DNA from: Rufibacter tibetensis
Lineage (GTDB): Bacteria > Bacteroidota > Bacteroidia > Cytophagales > Hymenobacteraceae
Direction of reading: 5' to 3'
DNA: 64,000 bases
NCBI RefSeq assembly: GCF_001310085.1
Contig: NZ_CP012643.1
Span: forward strand, 527,001-591,000
In this document: positions 52,271-61,115 of the stretch, one piece after another
How the letters are laid out: each line of letters opens with the position of its first letter
How positions within the stretch are numbered: position 1 is the first letter of the stretch
Translations under genes and position numbers: made by a program
Notes under the pieces: generated by a model
Database searches by the model: none
What the model was told of the DNA's origin: nothing
Seen by the model: the letters and a program-made list of their open reading frames with translations, nothing else

Positions 52271-52783
52271 ACGGGTGCTTTTAGGGTTATTTTTCAAAAA
52301 AGAGGCTGAAAGGGCAATGACTGTATTTTTTTCTAGGCTTTGGTTAAACCTTCGCCTTGTTTTTAGGTCTAAATTCTAAAAATAGCCAAAAAACGAGATA
52401 AATTTACTCGCTACTGTTCAGGAGAGGCTTCTAAGCTCCTTCTGCGGTGGTTTATTCCTGTTTATAGTATCCCCTAAATCCGACTTCGGAATGAAGAATT
52501 TAAGTTGTTCCCCCATACAGGCCCAGCGCCTTTCTCCCCTTCAGGAGATACTTTCCCACTCAGTTCCCAACCTGTTTGTCTTAATTTTATAACCTTTCTG
52601 GCAGGAGAAATGGGGGCGTAAGTTCTGCTGATACGTTGGGCTTACCCACCTCTTGGGCTAACAGGAACAAAGTACCACCGGCTTAGAGTTATTCCTTCTG
52701 CACATTCAATTACTACACCTTAAACAAAACTACTACTACACCCTGTTTCACATCAAAAGAAAGTATTCAGTACCACCATTACT
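52271..52783. other. 513-bp intergenic region upstream of the efflux operon
   Basis: No gene, repeat or recognised operator is seen. It presumably holds the promoter of the RND operon. Confidence 0.5.
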
Positions 52784-53875
52784 ATGAAAATAAAACACAT
52801 TGTTTATGCGCTGCTCATTATAGGTTTAGGGGCTTTGGTTTATTACCGTATTTCCAGCAATAAAGAACAAGCTGGAGCTGGTGGACCAGGCGGCGGCGGA
52901 AAAGGTCCGGGCGGACCTGGTGGCGGTCCTGCCATGCGGGTAAGTGGGGTGGTAGCCACGCCGCGGGAGTTCGCGAATTCCCTTTCAGTGACCGGCTCTA
53001 TTGAGGCAAATGAACAGATACAAGTACGCGGGCAGGTTTCTGGGTTGGTGCGCAGCATCAATTTCCAGGAAGGCAGCAACGTACGCAAAGGACAGGTCTT
53101 GGTGAAAATTGATGACTCAGAACTTCGCGCCCAACTGGCCCAGGCCCAAACCAGACAAACGCTGGCTGCGGAAAACGAAAGACGCGCACGCCTGTTGTTA
53201 GAGAAAGAAGCCATTAGCCGCGAAGAATACGATGTGGCTCGTGCCGAACTGAAAACCGCTCAGGCTCAGATTCAACTAGTGCGGGCGCAGTTAGCCAAAA
53301 CTTCCATCACCGCTCCGTTTGCAGGCAAAGTTGGCTTAAGAGCAGTTTCTGCAGGAAGTTTTCTGTCTCCAGAAACGGTGGTCACCAATCTGGTCAGCAT
53401 CAATCCTATCAAGATATCTTTTGCCGTACCAGAGAAATACGCAGCTCAGGTGAAACTCAATACTGAGATCACCTTCACTGTGGCTGGCACCCAAGAGAAA
53501 TACAAGGCCAAAGTGTACGCCATTGAGCCCAGCATTGAAGCTACTACTCGCACCCTGCAATTACGTGCCCGGGCCGATAACTCCAGCGGAAAGCTGCTGC
53601 CAGGTTCTTTTGCCAACATTCAGTTGCCGCTAACGGTTATCAATGACGCACTCCTCATTCCAACCCAGGCGGTAGTTCCGGTACAAAACGGAAAGAAAGT
53701 TTTCATTACAGAAAACGGCAAAGCCAAAGAAGTGATGATTGAAACCAGCACCCGCACCGAAAAAGATTTACTGGTCACTTCCGGCCTGAGCGCCGGTGAC
53801 ACCGTTTTAACCACGGGTATCATGTCTTTGAAAGCAGGAAGCCCAGTAAAGGTTGCCCTGGCAAAGCAGTTATAA
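52784..53875 (+). CDS. RND efflux periplasmic adaptor (membrane fusion protein)
   Basis: A 363-residue adaptor with an N-terminal membrane anchor (YALLIIGLGALVYY), a Gly/Pro-rich linker of about 20 residues (GAGGPGGGGKGPGGPGGGP), a lipoyl-like domain (about 75-105, GQVSGLVRSINFQEGSNVRKGQVLV), an alpha-hairpin (110-165) and beta-barrel and membrane-proximal domains. It links the inner membrane pump to TolC. It is the first gene of a three-gene operon; its stop codon is 20 bp before the pump start. The Gly/Pro linker is longer than in textbook adaptors but common in Bacteroidota. Confidence 0.95.
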   Translation: MKIKHIVYALLIIGLGALVYYRISSNKEQAGAGGPGGGGKGPGGPGGGPAMRVSGVVATPREFANSLSVTGSIEANEQIQVRGQVSGLVRSINFQEGSNVRKGQVLVKIDDSELRAQLAQAQTRQTLAAENERRARLLLEKEAISREEYDVARAELKTAQAQIQLVRAQLAKTSITAPFAGKVGLRAVSAGSFLSPETVVTNLVSINPIKISFAVPEKYAAQVKLNTEITFTVAGTQEKYKAKVYAIEPSIEATTRTLQLRARADNSSGKLLPGSFANIQLPLTVINDALLIPTQAVVPVQNGKKVFITENGKAKEVMIETSTRTEKDLLVTSGLSAGDTVLTTGIMSLKAGSPVKVALAKQL

Positions 53876-53894
53876 TTTAGATTCCATTTACAAC

Positions 53895-56800
53895 ATGAGT
53901 TTATCCACCACCAGTATAAAACGGCCCGTCTTCACGATCGTGCTCAATCTGCTCCTGATGTTGTTTGGGGTAATTGGGTACACGTTCCTGGGCGTACGGG
54001 AATACCCGTCTATTGACCCGGCCATTGTGTCTGTGAGCACCAGCTATTCGGGTGCCAACTCTGACATCATTGAATCTCAGATCACAGAGCCTCTGGAAAA
54101 AGCCATTAACTCCATTGACGGTATCCGGAACATTTCCTCCTCCAGTAACCAAGGCCGTAGCAACATCAACATTGAGTTCAACCTGGAGAAGAACCTGGAA
54201 GAAGCCGCCAATGACGTGCGCGACAAAGTATCACAGGCGGTAAGAAGCTTGCCAGAGGATATTGATGCCCCGCCGGTAGTTTCCAAAGCCGATGCTGACT
54301 CAGAGCCGATTATCACCATGACGGTACGTAGCGCCACCCGTGACGCCCTGCAGCTTTCTGACTACGCCGATAATGTGATTTCTCAACGCTTACAAACCAT
54401 TCCGGGTGTGAGTAGCATCCAGATCTGGGGGCAGAAACGCTACGCCATGCGCTTGTGGCTTGACCCAATGAAATTGGCCTCATACGGCTTAACCGTAGGC
54501 GATGTACGTACCGCGCTGAACCGCCAGAACGTAGAATTGCCCACTGGTAAAGTAAGCGGAAGCAACACCGAATTGACTGTTAGAACCCTCGGGAACCTGT
54601 CAAATGAACAGCAGTTCAATGACCTCATCATCGCATCCACGGGTGAAACCATCACGCGTTTTAGTGACATAGGACGGGCCGAATTAGGTCCCGAAAACCT
54701 GGAAACCAAAATGACAGAATCTGGCGTGCCCATGGTAGGGATGGCCATTATTCCGCAACCAGGCACGAACTATCTGGAGATTGCCGGTAACTTCTATGAC
54801 CAGTTTGAGAAACTCAAGACGGATGTCCCTAAAGACATCCAGCTGGACATTGTCATGGACAACACCATCTTCATCAAGAAGTCAGTGACCGAGGTAGCCG
54901 AGACCATCCTGATTGCCTTGGTGCTGGTAATCCTCATCATCTACCTGTTTTTCCGGGACTGGGGCATTGCCTTCCGTCCCTTGATTGATATTCCGGTATC
55001 GCTTATCGCCACGTTCTTCATTATGTACCTGGCGGGCTTCTCCATCAATGTATTGACTTTGCTGGCCATTGTACTGGCAACGGGTCTGGTAGTGGATGAC
55101 GGGATTGTGGTAACAGAGAACATCTACAAGAAAGTGGAAGAAGGCATGTCTCCTATTGAGGCTGCCATCAAAGGCTCCAATGAGATCTTTATGGCCGTTA
55201 TCTCCATTTCCATTACGTTGGCGGCGGTGTTCTTGCCGGTAATCTTCCTGGAAGGTTTCGTGGGTCGTCTGTTCCGGGAATTTGGGGTGGTGATTGGTGC
55301 CGCCGTGTTGATCTCGGCGTTTGTGTCTTTGACCTTAACCCCCATGCTGAACGCCTACCTGATGAAAGGCGGCGAGCAGAAGAAATCCAAATTCTACAAC
55401 TGGACAGAGCCTTACTTCCAGAAGATGAACAGCAGCTATGCTGAGGCTCTGGCGGGGTTCATGAAACGGAAATGGCTCAGTTTCCCTATCATCTTCGCCT
55501 GTTTGGGATTGATCGTGCTGTTCTATACCACGCTACAGAAAGAGACAGCCCCGTATGATGACCGTGGCATGCTGCGCGTGATGGCCACTGCCCCAGAGGG
55601 TGCCTCTTATGAATACATGGATCGGTTCATGACCGAATTGTCTCAACTGGTAGATGACTCCATTCCTGAGAAACAAGTGAATCTGGTGATTACCTCTCCT
55701 GGGTGGGGCGGTTCAGGCTCCGTGAACAGCGGGATGATGCGTTTGGCCCTGAAACCGCAGGAAGAACGGAAACGCTCGCAGAAAGAAGTAGCCGATCATT
55801 TGACAAAACTGACCCGTCGCTACCCAGAGGCTCGTACCAACGTGATTCAGCAGCCTACCATCTCAGTAAACCGCCGTGGGGGGCAGCCTATTCAGTACAT
55901 TATTCAGGCGCCAAACTTCCAGAAATTACAGGAAAAAATTCCGCAGTTCATGGAAGCCGTGAGCAATGACCCTACGTTCACCCAATCAGATGTCAACCTT
56001 AAGTTCAACAAACCCGAGATCAACATCACCATTGACCGCGAGAAAGCTCAAAGCTTAGGCGTGTCAGTAATTGATGTTGCACAGACCCTGCAGTTGTCGT
56101 TAAGCGGCCAGCGTTTCGGGTACTTTTTGATGAACGGACGCCAATACCAGGTGATGGGTCAGTTTGACCGCCCAGACCGCGATGATCCCATGGACCTGAC
56201 CTCACTGTTTGTTCGTAGTTCCACCGGTCAGTTGATCCAGTTAGACAACCTAGTTACTTTGGAGGAGCGCAGCAGTCCGCCGCAGTTGTACCACAATAAC
56301 CGGTACTTGTCGGCTACAGTATCTGCGGGTTTGGCGCCAGGTAAAAGCATTGGCGATGGTATTGAAGCCATGGACCGTATCAGAGACCAGGTGCTGGATG
56401 AAACCTTCTCCACTGACTTAGGCGGGGAATCACGCGACTTTGTGGAAAGTGGCTCCAATACGTCGTTCGCCTTCGGATTAGCGTTGTTGCTAATCTACCT
56501 TATTCTAGCTGCCCAGTTTGAAAGCTTCGTTGACCCGTTCATCATCATCCTGACCGTACCTATGGCGGTGGCTGGTGCCATGCTGTCTCTGTGGCTCTTT
56601 GGGCAGACCTGGAACATCTTCAGCCAGATCGGGACCATCATGCTGATTGGACTGGTGACCAAAAACGGTATCTTGATTGTGGAATTTGCGAATCAGCTGC
56701 GCGAGGAAGGCAAGTCTAAAATGGACGCCATCCTGGAAGCTTCTGAAGCACGTCTGCGCCCAATTCTAATGACCAGTTTGGCTATTGCTTTGGGTGCCTT

Positions 56801-56996
56801 GCCTATTGCCTTAGCCTTGGGAGCCGCTGCCCAAAGCCGGATGGGCATGGGAATAGTGATTGTGGGAGGAACCATTTTCTCCCTTGTGCTTACCTTGTTC
56901 GTTATTCCTGCCATTTACTCCATGTGGTCTAAAGAACGCAAACATTACCCAGAGTTTGATCACATTGAAGAGTACGAAAAAGCGGTTGCCCACTAA
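53895..56996 (+). CDS. RND multidrug efflux pump (HAE1 family, AcrB-like)
   Basis: A 1033-residue inner-membrane pump starting at the ATG at 53895 (an earlier in-frame ATG at 53853 would overlap the adaptor gene). It has 12 transmembrane segments and two large periplasmic loops. The first loop begins GYTFLGVREYPSIDPAIVSV and the proton-relay acidic pair is in GLVVDDGIVVTENIYK; the second half has TKNGILIVEFANQLREEGKS. It expels drugs, dyes or detergents using the proton gradient in complex with the adaptor and TolC encoded beside it. No local repressor is in the operon. Confidence 0.96.
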   Translation: MSLSTTSIKRPVFTIVLNLLLMLFGVIGYTFLGVREYPSIDPAIVSVSTSYSGANSDIIESQITEPLEKAINSIDGIRNISSSSNQGRSNINIEFNLEKNLEEAANDVRDKVSQAVRSLPEDIDAPPVVSKADADSEPIITMTVRSATRDALQLSDYADNVISQRLQTIPGVSSIQIWGQKRYAMRLWLDPMKLASYGLTVGDVRTALNRQNVELPTGKVSGSNTELTVRTLGNLSNEQQFNDLIIASTGETITRFSDIGRAELGPENLETKMTESGVPMVGMAIIPQPGTNYLEIAGNFYDQFEKLKTDVPKDIQLDIVMDNTIFIKKSVTEVAETILIALVLVILIIYLFFRDWGIAFRPLIDIPVSLIATFFIMYLAGFSINVLTLLAIVLATGLVVDDGIVVTENIYKKVEEGMSPIEAAIKGSNEIFMAVISISITLAAVFLPVIFLEGFVGRLFREFGVVIGAAVLISAFVSLTLTPMLNAYLMKGGEQKKSKFYNWTEPYFQKMNSSYAEALAGFMKRKWLSFPIIFACLGLIVLFYTTLQKETAPYDDRGMLRVMATAPEGASYEYMDRFMTELSQLVDDSIPEKQVNLVITSPGWGGSGSVNSGMMRLALKPQEERKRSQKEVADHLTKLTRRYPEARTNVIQQPTISVNRRGGQPIQYIIQAPNFQKLQEKIPQFMEAVSNDPTFTQSDVNLKFNKPEINITIDREKAQSLGVSVIDVAQTLQLSLSGQRFGYFLMNGRQYQVMGQFDRPDRDDPMDLTSLFVRSSTGQLIQLDNLVTLEERSSPPQLYHNNRYLSATVSAGLAPGKSIGDGIEAMDRIRDQVLDETFSTDLGGESRDFVESGSNTSFAFGLALLLIYLILAAQFESFVDPFIIILTVPMAVAGAMLSLWLFGQTWNIFSQIGTIMLIGLVTKNGILIVEFANQLREEGKSKMDAILEASEARLRPILMTSLAIALGALPIALALGAAAQSRMGMGIVIVGGTIFSLVLTLFVIPAIYSMWSKERKHYPEFDHIEEYEKAVAH

Positions 56997-57020
56997 TTTT
57001 CTGTTTGAATTACATCCTTT

Positions 57021-58340
57021 ATGTTAAAATATAGATTTGGTCTTCTGAGTTTTTTCCTGATCTCACTGCTCTTCGGGGTAAGTGAGGTTAGGGCTCAAGA
57101 GGTTCTTACCCTTGAAGAGGCCGTCAGGATAGCGCTTGAAAGAAACTATGACATCAAGCTGTCTGCCAATGACGAGCGTATAGCCCAGAATAATGTAAGC
57201 CGCGGAAACGCCGGCATGTTGCCCAACGTTACCGGCAACTTAACCAATAACAACTCTATTCAGAACAGTACCCAGACCCGCTCAGACGGGCAGGTAAATG
57301 AAGTAAGCTGGGGTCAGGGTTCTACCCTGAATTACGGCGTGGGCTTAAATTGGACCGTATTCAACGGGTTTGCCATGTTTGCCCGTTACGAGCAGTTGCA
57401 GGAACTGGAAAAATTAGGCGAAACTAACCTGCAGCTAACCATTCTTACCCGCGTAGGTGATGTTATGAGCACGTTTTATGAACTGGTGCAGCAGCAACAC
57501 CAGCTCAGGGCGTATGACACGGCTATTACTCTTTCTCGTCTGCGGGTAACCACCGCCCAAAACCGATTTGAGATTGGCAAGGCTGCCCGCCTGGAAGTTC
57601 TTAATGCACAGGTAGACTACAACACAGACACTACCAACCTGCTGCGGCAACAGGAGTTGTACCGCAACACCCAAATCAGAATGAACGAACTGTTGGTGCG
57701 TGATGTAAACACCAAGTTTAGTGTGCCAGATATCATCCTCATTGATGATCACTTGACGTTGGAGGGATTGTCTTCTCAGGCTGCCCAAATGAACCCGTCG
57801 TTGAAAGCCGCCGTCCTGAACCGCAGAATTGCCGAGCTGGATGCGAAACAGGTGAGAGCCGCCCGTCTCCCGGTAATTGGGGTGAACACCGGTTACAACT
57901 TCAACCGAAACCGATCAGCGTTGGGTTTTTCTACCCTTTCCACGGGAAACGGATTAACCTACGGCGTATCTGCCTCGGTGCCTATCTTCACTGGTTTCAA
58001 TCAGCGGCGTAATGAGCAGAATGCCAACATTCTCATCAACAGTGCCCAATTGCAGTTTGAGCAGGTGAATCAGAACATCAATGCCCAATTAGCGTCAGCC
58101 TACCAGACCTATCTGACGAACCTGAGCTTGGTACGGTTGGAGGAAAATAACCAGCGCATTGCCCGCCAGAACTTAGACATCACCATGGAGAAATTCAGGT
58201 TGGGTAGCATTACCACGGTAGAGGTGCGTGACGCGCAGGTGAACTTTGTGAACGCTACCGTGCGGTACAGCAATGCCCAGTATCTGGCTAAAATTGGCGA
58301 AGTAGCCTTAAAAGAGATTGCGGGTACGTTAACCCTTTAA
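57021..58340 (+). CDS. TolC-family outer-membrane efflux protein
   Basis: A 439-residue protein with signal peptide (LLSFFLISLLFGVSEVRAQ). The two repeated halves with long helices (LTLEEAVRIALERNYDIKLSANDERI and IAELDAKQVRAARLPVIGVN) and outer-membrane strands are typical of TolC-like trimer channels. It starts 24 bp after the pump gene and ends the operon at a strong terminator, so the complete tripartite system is encoded together. Confidence 0.95.
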   Translation: MLKYRFGLLSFFLISLLFGVSEVRAQEVLTLEEAVRIALERNYDIKLSANDERIAQNNVSRGNAGMLPNVTGNLTNNNSIQNSTQTRSDGQVNEVSWGQGSTLNYGVGLNWTVFNGFAMFARYEQLQELEKLGETNLQLTILTRVGDVMSTFYELVQQQHQLRAYDTAITLSRLRVTTAQNRFEIGKAARLEVLNAQVDYNTDTTNLLRQQELYRNTQIRMNELLVRDVNTKFSVPDIILIDDHLTLEGLSSQAAQMNPSLKAAVLNRRIAELDAKQVRAARLPVIGVNTGYNFNRNRSALGFSTLSTGNGLTYGVSASVPIFTGFNQRRNEQNANILINSAQLQFEQVNQNINAQLASAYQTYLTNLSLVRLEENNQRIARQNLDITMEKFRLGSITTVEVRDAQVNFVNATVRYSNAQYLAKIGEVALKEIAGTLTL

Positions 58341-58355
58341 TTGAATCAAGTTTAC

Positions 58356-58400
58356 AAAGCGTTTCGGGGCGGTTTTCACAAAACCGCCCCGAAACGCTTT
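58356..58400 (+). terminator. Terminator of the efflux operon
   Basis: Perfect 21-bp inverted repeat (58356-58376 and 58380-58400, loop CAC) with a GGGGCGG core and T-rich tail. Confidence 0.93.
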
Positions 58401-58423
58401 TCTTTTACGCTCTAATTAACCTT

Positions 58424-59329
58424 ATGCAAAATAATCTTACTTACTCGGCCCTCAACTACTTTGGCGATGCCGCTCTTGACCGGGTGTATCTGCTTAGAAA
58501 AGATACCGCCTGGTTTCAAAGTACGCTGGCTAACGAGAAAACCATTTTTCTCCCCTTCAAAAATGGGCAGCCTCTGCTTACGCCTGACCGCTGTTTATTG
58601 CCCCTTTCCCCAAAAGAGATCCCAATCCAGGAGCTGGGGCTTGCTCCTATCCTGCTGGGGTTACGGGAAGAGCAGGCGTATTTTGCAGTAGAGCTATCAG
58701 AAGAGCACGGCCTTACTTTCTCCCATGGAAGTTTTCAGGAGTTACGCGAAACCACCTTGCAATTGACCCGGCCAGATAGTTCTTTACTAGCTTATGCCAA
58801 AGCCATGATTTACTGGAACCGGCAGCACCAGCATTGCAGCGTTTGCGGCGCACCTACTCTTTCTAAAGATGCAGGGCACGTACGCCAGTGCACCAACCCA
58901 ACCTGCCTCACCTCCCACTTCCCCCGCACAGACACGGCCGTCATCACCATGGTCACTTGCGGAGACAAAGGATTACTAGCCCGACAAGCCTCGTGGCCGC
59001 AAGGACAATATGCTTCTGTAGCTGGTTTTCTGGAACCCGGAGAGACACTGGAAAGCGCCGTAGCCCGGGAGGTGCAGGAAGAGGTTGGCTTACAGGTGAA
59101 AAGCGTTCACTACCATTCCTCCCAGCCGTGGCCGTTCCCGGCTTCTATCATGGTAGGTTTTATGACCGAAGTAGAAAGTACCAACCTTAAGATTGACTTG
59201 GAAGAAATAGAAGACGCCAGATGGTTCACCCGCCAGGAACTAACAGAATTGGTAGCCTGTAGCGAGATTAAACTTCCGCCCGCCCTTTCTATTTCTTATC
59301 GCTTAATACAGGACTGGCTGAACGGCTGA
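58424..59329 (+). CDS. nudC: NAD(+)/NADH pyrophosphatase NudC
   Basis: A 301-residue Nudix hydrolase. In order: an N-terminal domain (1-130), a zinc ribbon (CSVCGAP ... CTNPTC, four cysteines), the Nudix box GFLEPGETLESAVAREVQEE, and the NADH-specific motif SQPWPFPAS. The enzyme splits NADH into NMNH and AMP and can remove NAD caps from RNA 5' ends. All motifs are intact. Single gene with weak hairpin downstream. Confidence 0.95.
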   Translation: MQNNLTYSALNYFGDAALDRVYLLRKDTAWFQSTLANEKTIFLPFKNGQPLLTPDRCLLPLSPKEIPIQELGLAPILLGLREEQAYFAVELSEEHGLTFSHGSFQELRETTLQLTRPDSSLLAYAKAMIYWNRQHQHCSVCGAPTLSKDAGHVRQCTNPTCLTSHFPRTDTAVITMVTCGDKGLLARQASWPQGQYASVAGFLEPGETLESAVAREVQEEVGLQVKSVHYHSSQPWPFPASIMVGFMTEVESTNLKIDLEEIEDARWFTRQELTELVACSEIKLPPALSISYRLIQDWLNG

Positions 59330-59634
59330 TGTGTGCAGAAAGTACAAGGCAAATAAACGTGGAGAGGAAATCTACCGGATAATAAACGAAAAACTAAGGC
59401 TAAAACAACTTCTGTTCTAGCCTCAGTTTTCCGAAAGCAATTCAAAGGCAGCACTGATTTTTACTTACCTGTTCTGCTTATTTTATACATATTCCAAGTT
59501 AGCTGTCATAGAAGAGGAGTAGATGTAAGAAGTTCATTTCTGAATAAAACCGTATTCCTTGGAAAGCAAAAATCAAGTACGTTTTAACTCACTTTATAAA
59601 TATCTAAGCTTAAAACTTTTTTTTAACAAGCAGT
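59330..59634. other. Intergenic region with weak hairpin
   Basis: It holds one imperfect inverted repeat at 59390-59430 (AAAACT.AGGCTA / TAGCCT.AGTTTT), likely the terminator for nudC and perhaps for the convergent thioesterase gene. Nothing else is seen. Confidence 0.5.
59390..59430 (+). terminator. Probable terminator of nudC
   Basis: Imperfect hairpin with 12 paired bases and one mismatch between 59390-59402 and 59418-59430, ending in TTTT. Confidence 0.55.
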
Positions 59635-60153
59635 TTATTGAGCGCTTAAAGCTTTCATCTGATCCCGTAGCTGCTTCACTCTGTCCTCAAACAAAGCGGG
59701 TGTTTCTTCTTTCACCACTACTTCCTCAAACAATTTCATCAACTCTGGCTCATGCGTTGCGCGGGCGGTTTTGCGTACGTCTATGTACACGAACTTCGTC
59801 CAGAGCACGGCTTTCAGCTTTTGCTTGTTCTCGTCAAACATGAGGTGCTCCACCAACATGCTGGTATCTGTCACGTGCCGGATGCTGGTTTGGATTGTGA
59901 CTAATTCACGAACTACCGCGGGATTGAGGTACACAATTTGGTTCTGCCCTACTACCCACGCCCGGCCGGTTTTCCGGAAAAAAGCGTGGATGTCTAACCC
60001 ATAAGCGGCTTCAACCTGGTCTTCGCGCTCGTTCTGAAAGTAGTTGAGGAAAGCACTGTTGTTCAGATGCCCGAAAGGATCGCAATGGTCGAATCTTATA
60101 CGGGTTTGGCTTTCCAGCACGGCTGGTTTAGGAGAAGAAGTATTTGGAATCAT
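59635..60153 (-). CDS. Acyl-CoA thioesterase (4HBT hotdog fold)
   Basis: A 172-residue cytosolic hotdog protein. The active-site region is RIRFDHCDPFGHLNNSAFLNYF, with the catalytic Asp in the D-P-F-G-H-L-N-N motif typical of 4-hydroxybenzoyl-CoA thioesterase/YbgC-like enzymes. It hydrolyses acyl-CoA esters. The TetR regulator gene ends 39 bp upstream on the same strand, so the thioesterase is very likely in its operon and controlled by it. Substrate chain length cannot be told. Confidence 0.9.
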   Translation of the reverse strand: MIPNTSSPKPAVLESQTRIRFDHCDPFGHLNNSAFLNYFQNEREDQVEAAYGLDIHAFFRKTGRAWVVGQNQIVYLNPAVVRELVTIQTSIRHVTDTSMLVEHLMFDENKQKLKAVLWTKFVYIDVRKTARATHEPELMKLFEEVVVKEETPALFEDRVKQLRDQMKALSAQ

Positions 60154-60192
60154 AGTTTCAAGTGTATGAATGATTATTGGAGGATTTTATCT

Positions 60193-60804
60193 TTAGAAAG
60201 AACCAAGTTGCTGGTGAAGCCAGCGCTCCAGTTGGTTCAGCACGGTTTGCAGAGGTTTTTCTTCCCCGTAGGCTTTGCCCAGAAGAATCCCGCCTTCCAC
60301 CGTGGCAATGAAAAAAGTAGCAATGGCAGCAGTATCAGCGGAAGTATGAAACTCTCCCTGTTCCTTGCCAAGCTCAATCAAATTACCAACGCCTTTGTGG
60401 AGCCGGTTCAGCACCCGTACTACCCGCTCGTGCAGTACCGGCTGATTATCATCTGCTTCCACAGCGGTATTTAGCAAAGGGCAACCACCGGCAATAACAG
60501 GGTTGGTGAGGTAGGTTCGGTAGAAATCCAGTAGGGCACGAAGTCTCTCTCCCGCTTTTTCATAAGGTGCCATGACACTGCCTACCCGCTCAATCAAGGT
60601 TTGGGCTGCAAATTCAAAAGCCGCCACTGCCAGTTCTTCTTTGCTGGAGAAATGCCCGTACAAGCACCCTTTGGTCACGCCAGTCGCTTCTATCAAATCC
60701 TGGTAGGAAGTACCGGCAAAACCTTTTTGGTTAAACAGCACTGCTGACCGCTCAATGATCAACTGTCGGGTTCGTTCAGACTTGGACTGAGGAGCAAGTT
60801 TCAT
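60193..60804 (-). CDS. TetR/AcrR-family regulator
   Basis: A 203-residue repressor starting at the ATG at 60804. The N-terminal helix-turn-helix reads ERTRQLIIERSAVLFNQKGFAGTSYQDLIEATGVTKGCLYGHFSSKEEL, the TetR consensus. The C-terminal ligand-binding domain carries IAGGCPLLNTAVEADDN, typical of the AefR-like C-terminal class. A 20-bp palindrome directly before the start codon is a probable operator for autoregulation, controlling itself and the downstream thioesterase gene. The inducing ligand is unknown. Confidence 0.93.
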   Translation of the reverse strand: MKLAPQSKSERTRQLIIERSAVLFNQKGFAGTSYQDLIEATGVTKGCLYGHFSSKEELAVAAFEFAAQTLIERVGSVMAPYEKAGERLRALLDFYRTYLTNPVIAGGCPLLNTAVEADDNQPVLHERVVRVLNRLHKGVGNLIELGKEQGEFHTSADTAAIATFFIATVEGGILLGKAYGEEKPLQTVLNQLERWLHQQLGSF

Positions 60805-60811
60805 GTGGTAA

Positions 60812-60831
60812 AATAAACCATTTGGTTTATT
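60812..60831. promoter_or_regulatory. Palindromic TetR operator
   Basis: AATAAACCA-NN-TGGTTTATT is a perfect 9-bp-arm palindrome (60812-60820 and 60823-60831) starting 8 bp upstream of the TetR start codon, the usual position and length for a TetR-family operator. Confidence 0.8.
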
Positions 60832-61046
60832 AACTCCTAATCTCCTTTCCAAATTTGCCTCTCCATAGCTCCGACATGTTCCACGTCCCTTTTCATAGAA
60901 TTTTCCCTTCTTACCGCTTGTGCTACAAACTCATAATTCCCCTAATAGCAATCCATTGCAGCAGAACTCCATTAAGTTGAAGGCATGTGTTGTCTATTGG
61001 AGACTCAGAAAAACTCGATAATAAGTAGACGCTGCAATAGCTTAAA

Positions 61047-61085
61047 AACAGAAGGTCCTCTTATTAATTGAGAGAACCTTCTGTT
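61047..61085 (-). terminator. Terminator of the FAD/FeS dehydrogenase gene
   Basis: Inverted repeat AACAGAAGGT (61047-61056) with ACCTTCTGTT (61076-61085), plus an inner CTCT/AGAG stem, located just after the stop codon at 61116 on the minus strand. Confidence 0.8.
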
Positions 61086-61115
61086 GCTACTAGATTTTAA
61101 ATGTTGTTTAATTTT

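Larger units (their letters stand above)
60805..61115. other. Intergenic region upstream of the TetR gene
   Basis: It contains the TetR operator at 60812-60831 and the hairpin at 61047-61085; otherwise no gene is seen. Confidence 0.6.

Noticed and set aside
54077-55345. Antisense frames in the RND pump gene
   Set aside because: Mirror frames of a conserved gene; no start signal or homology.
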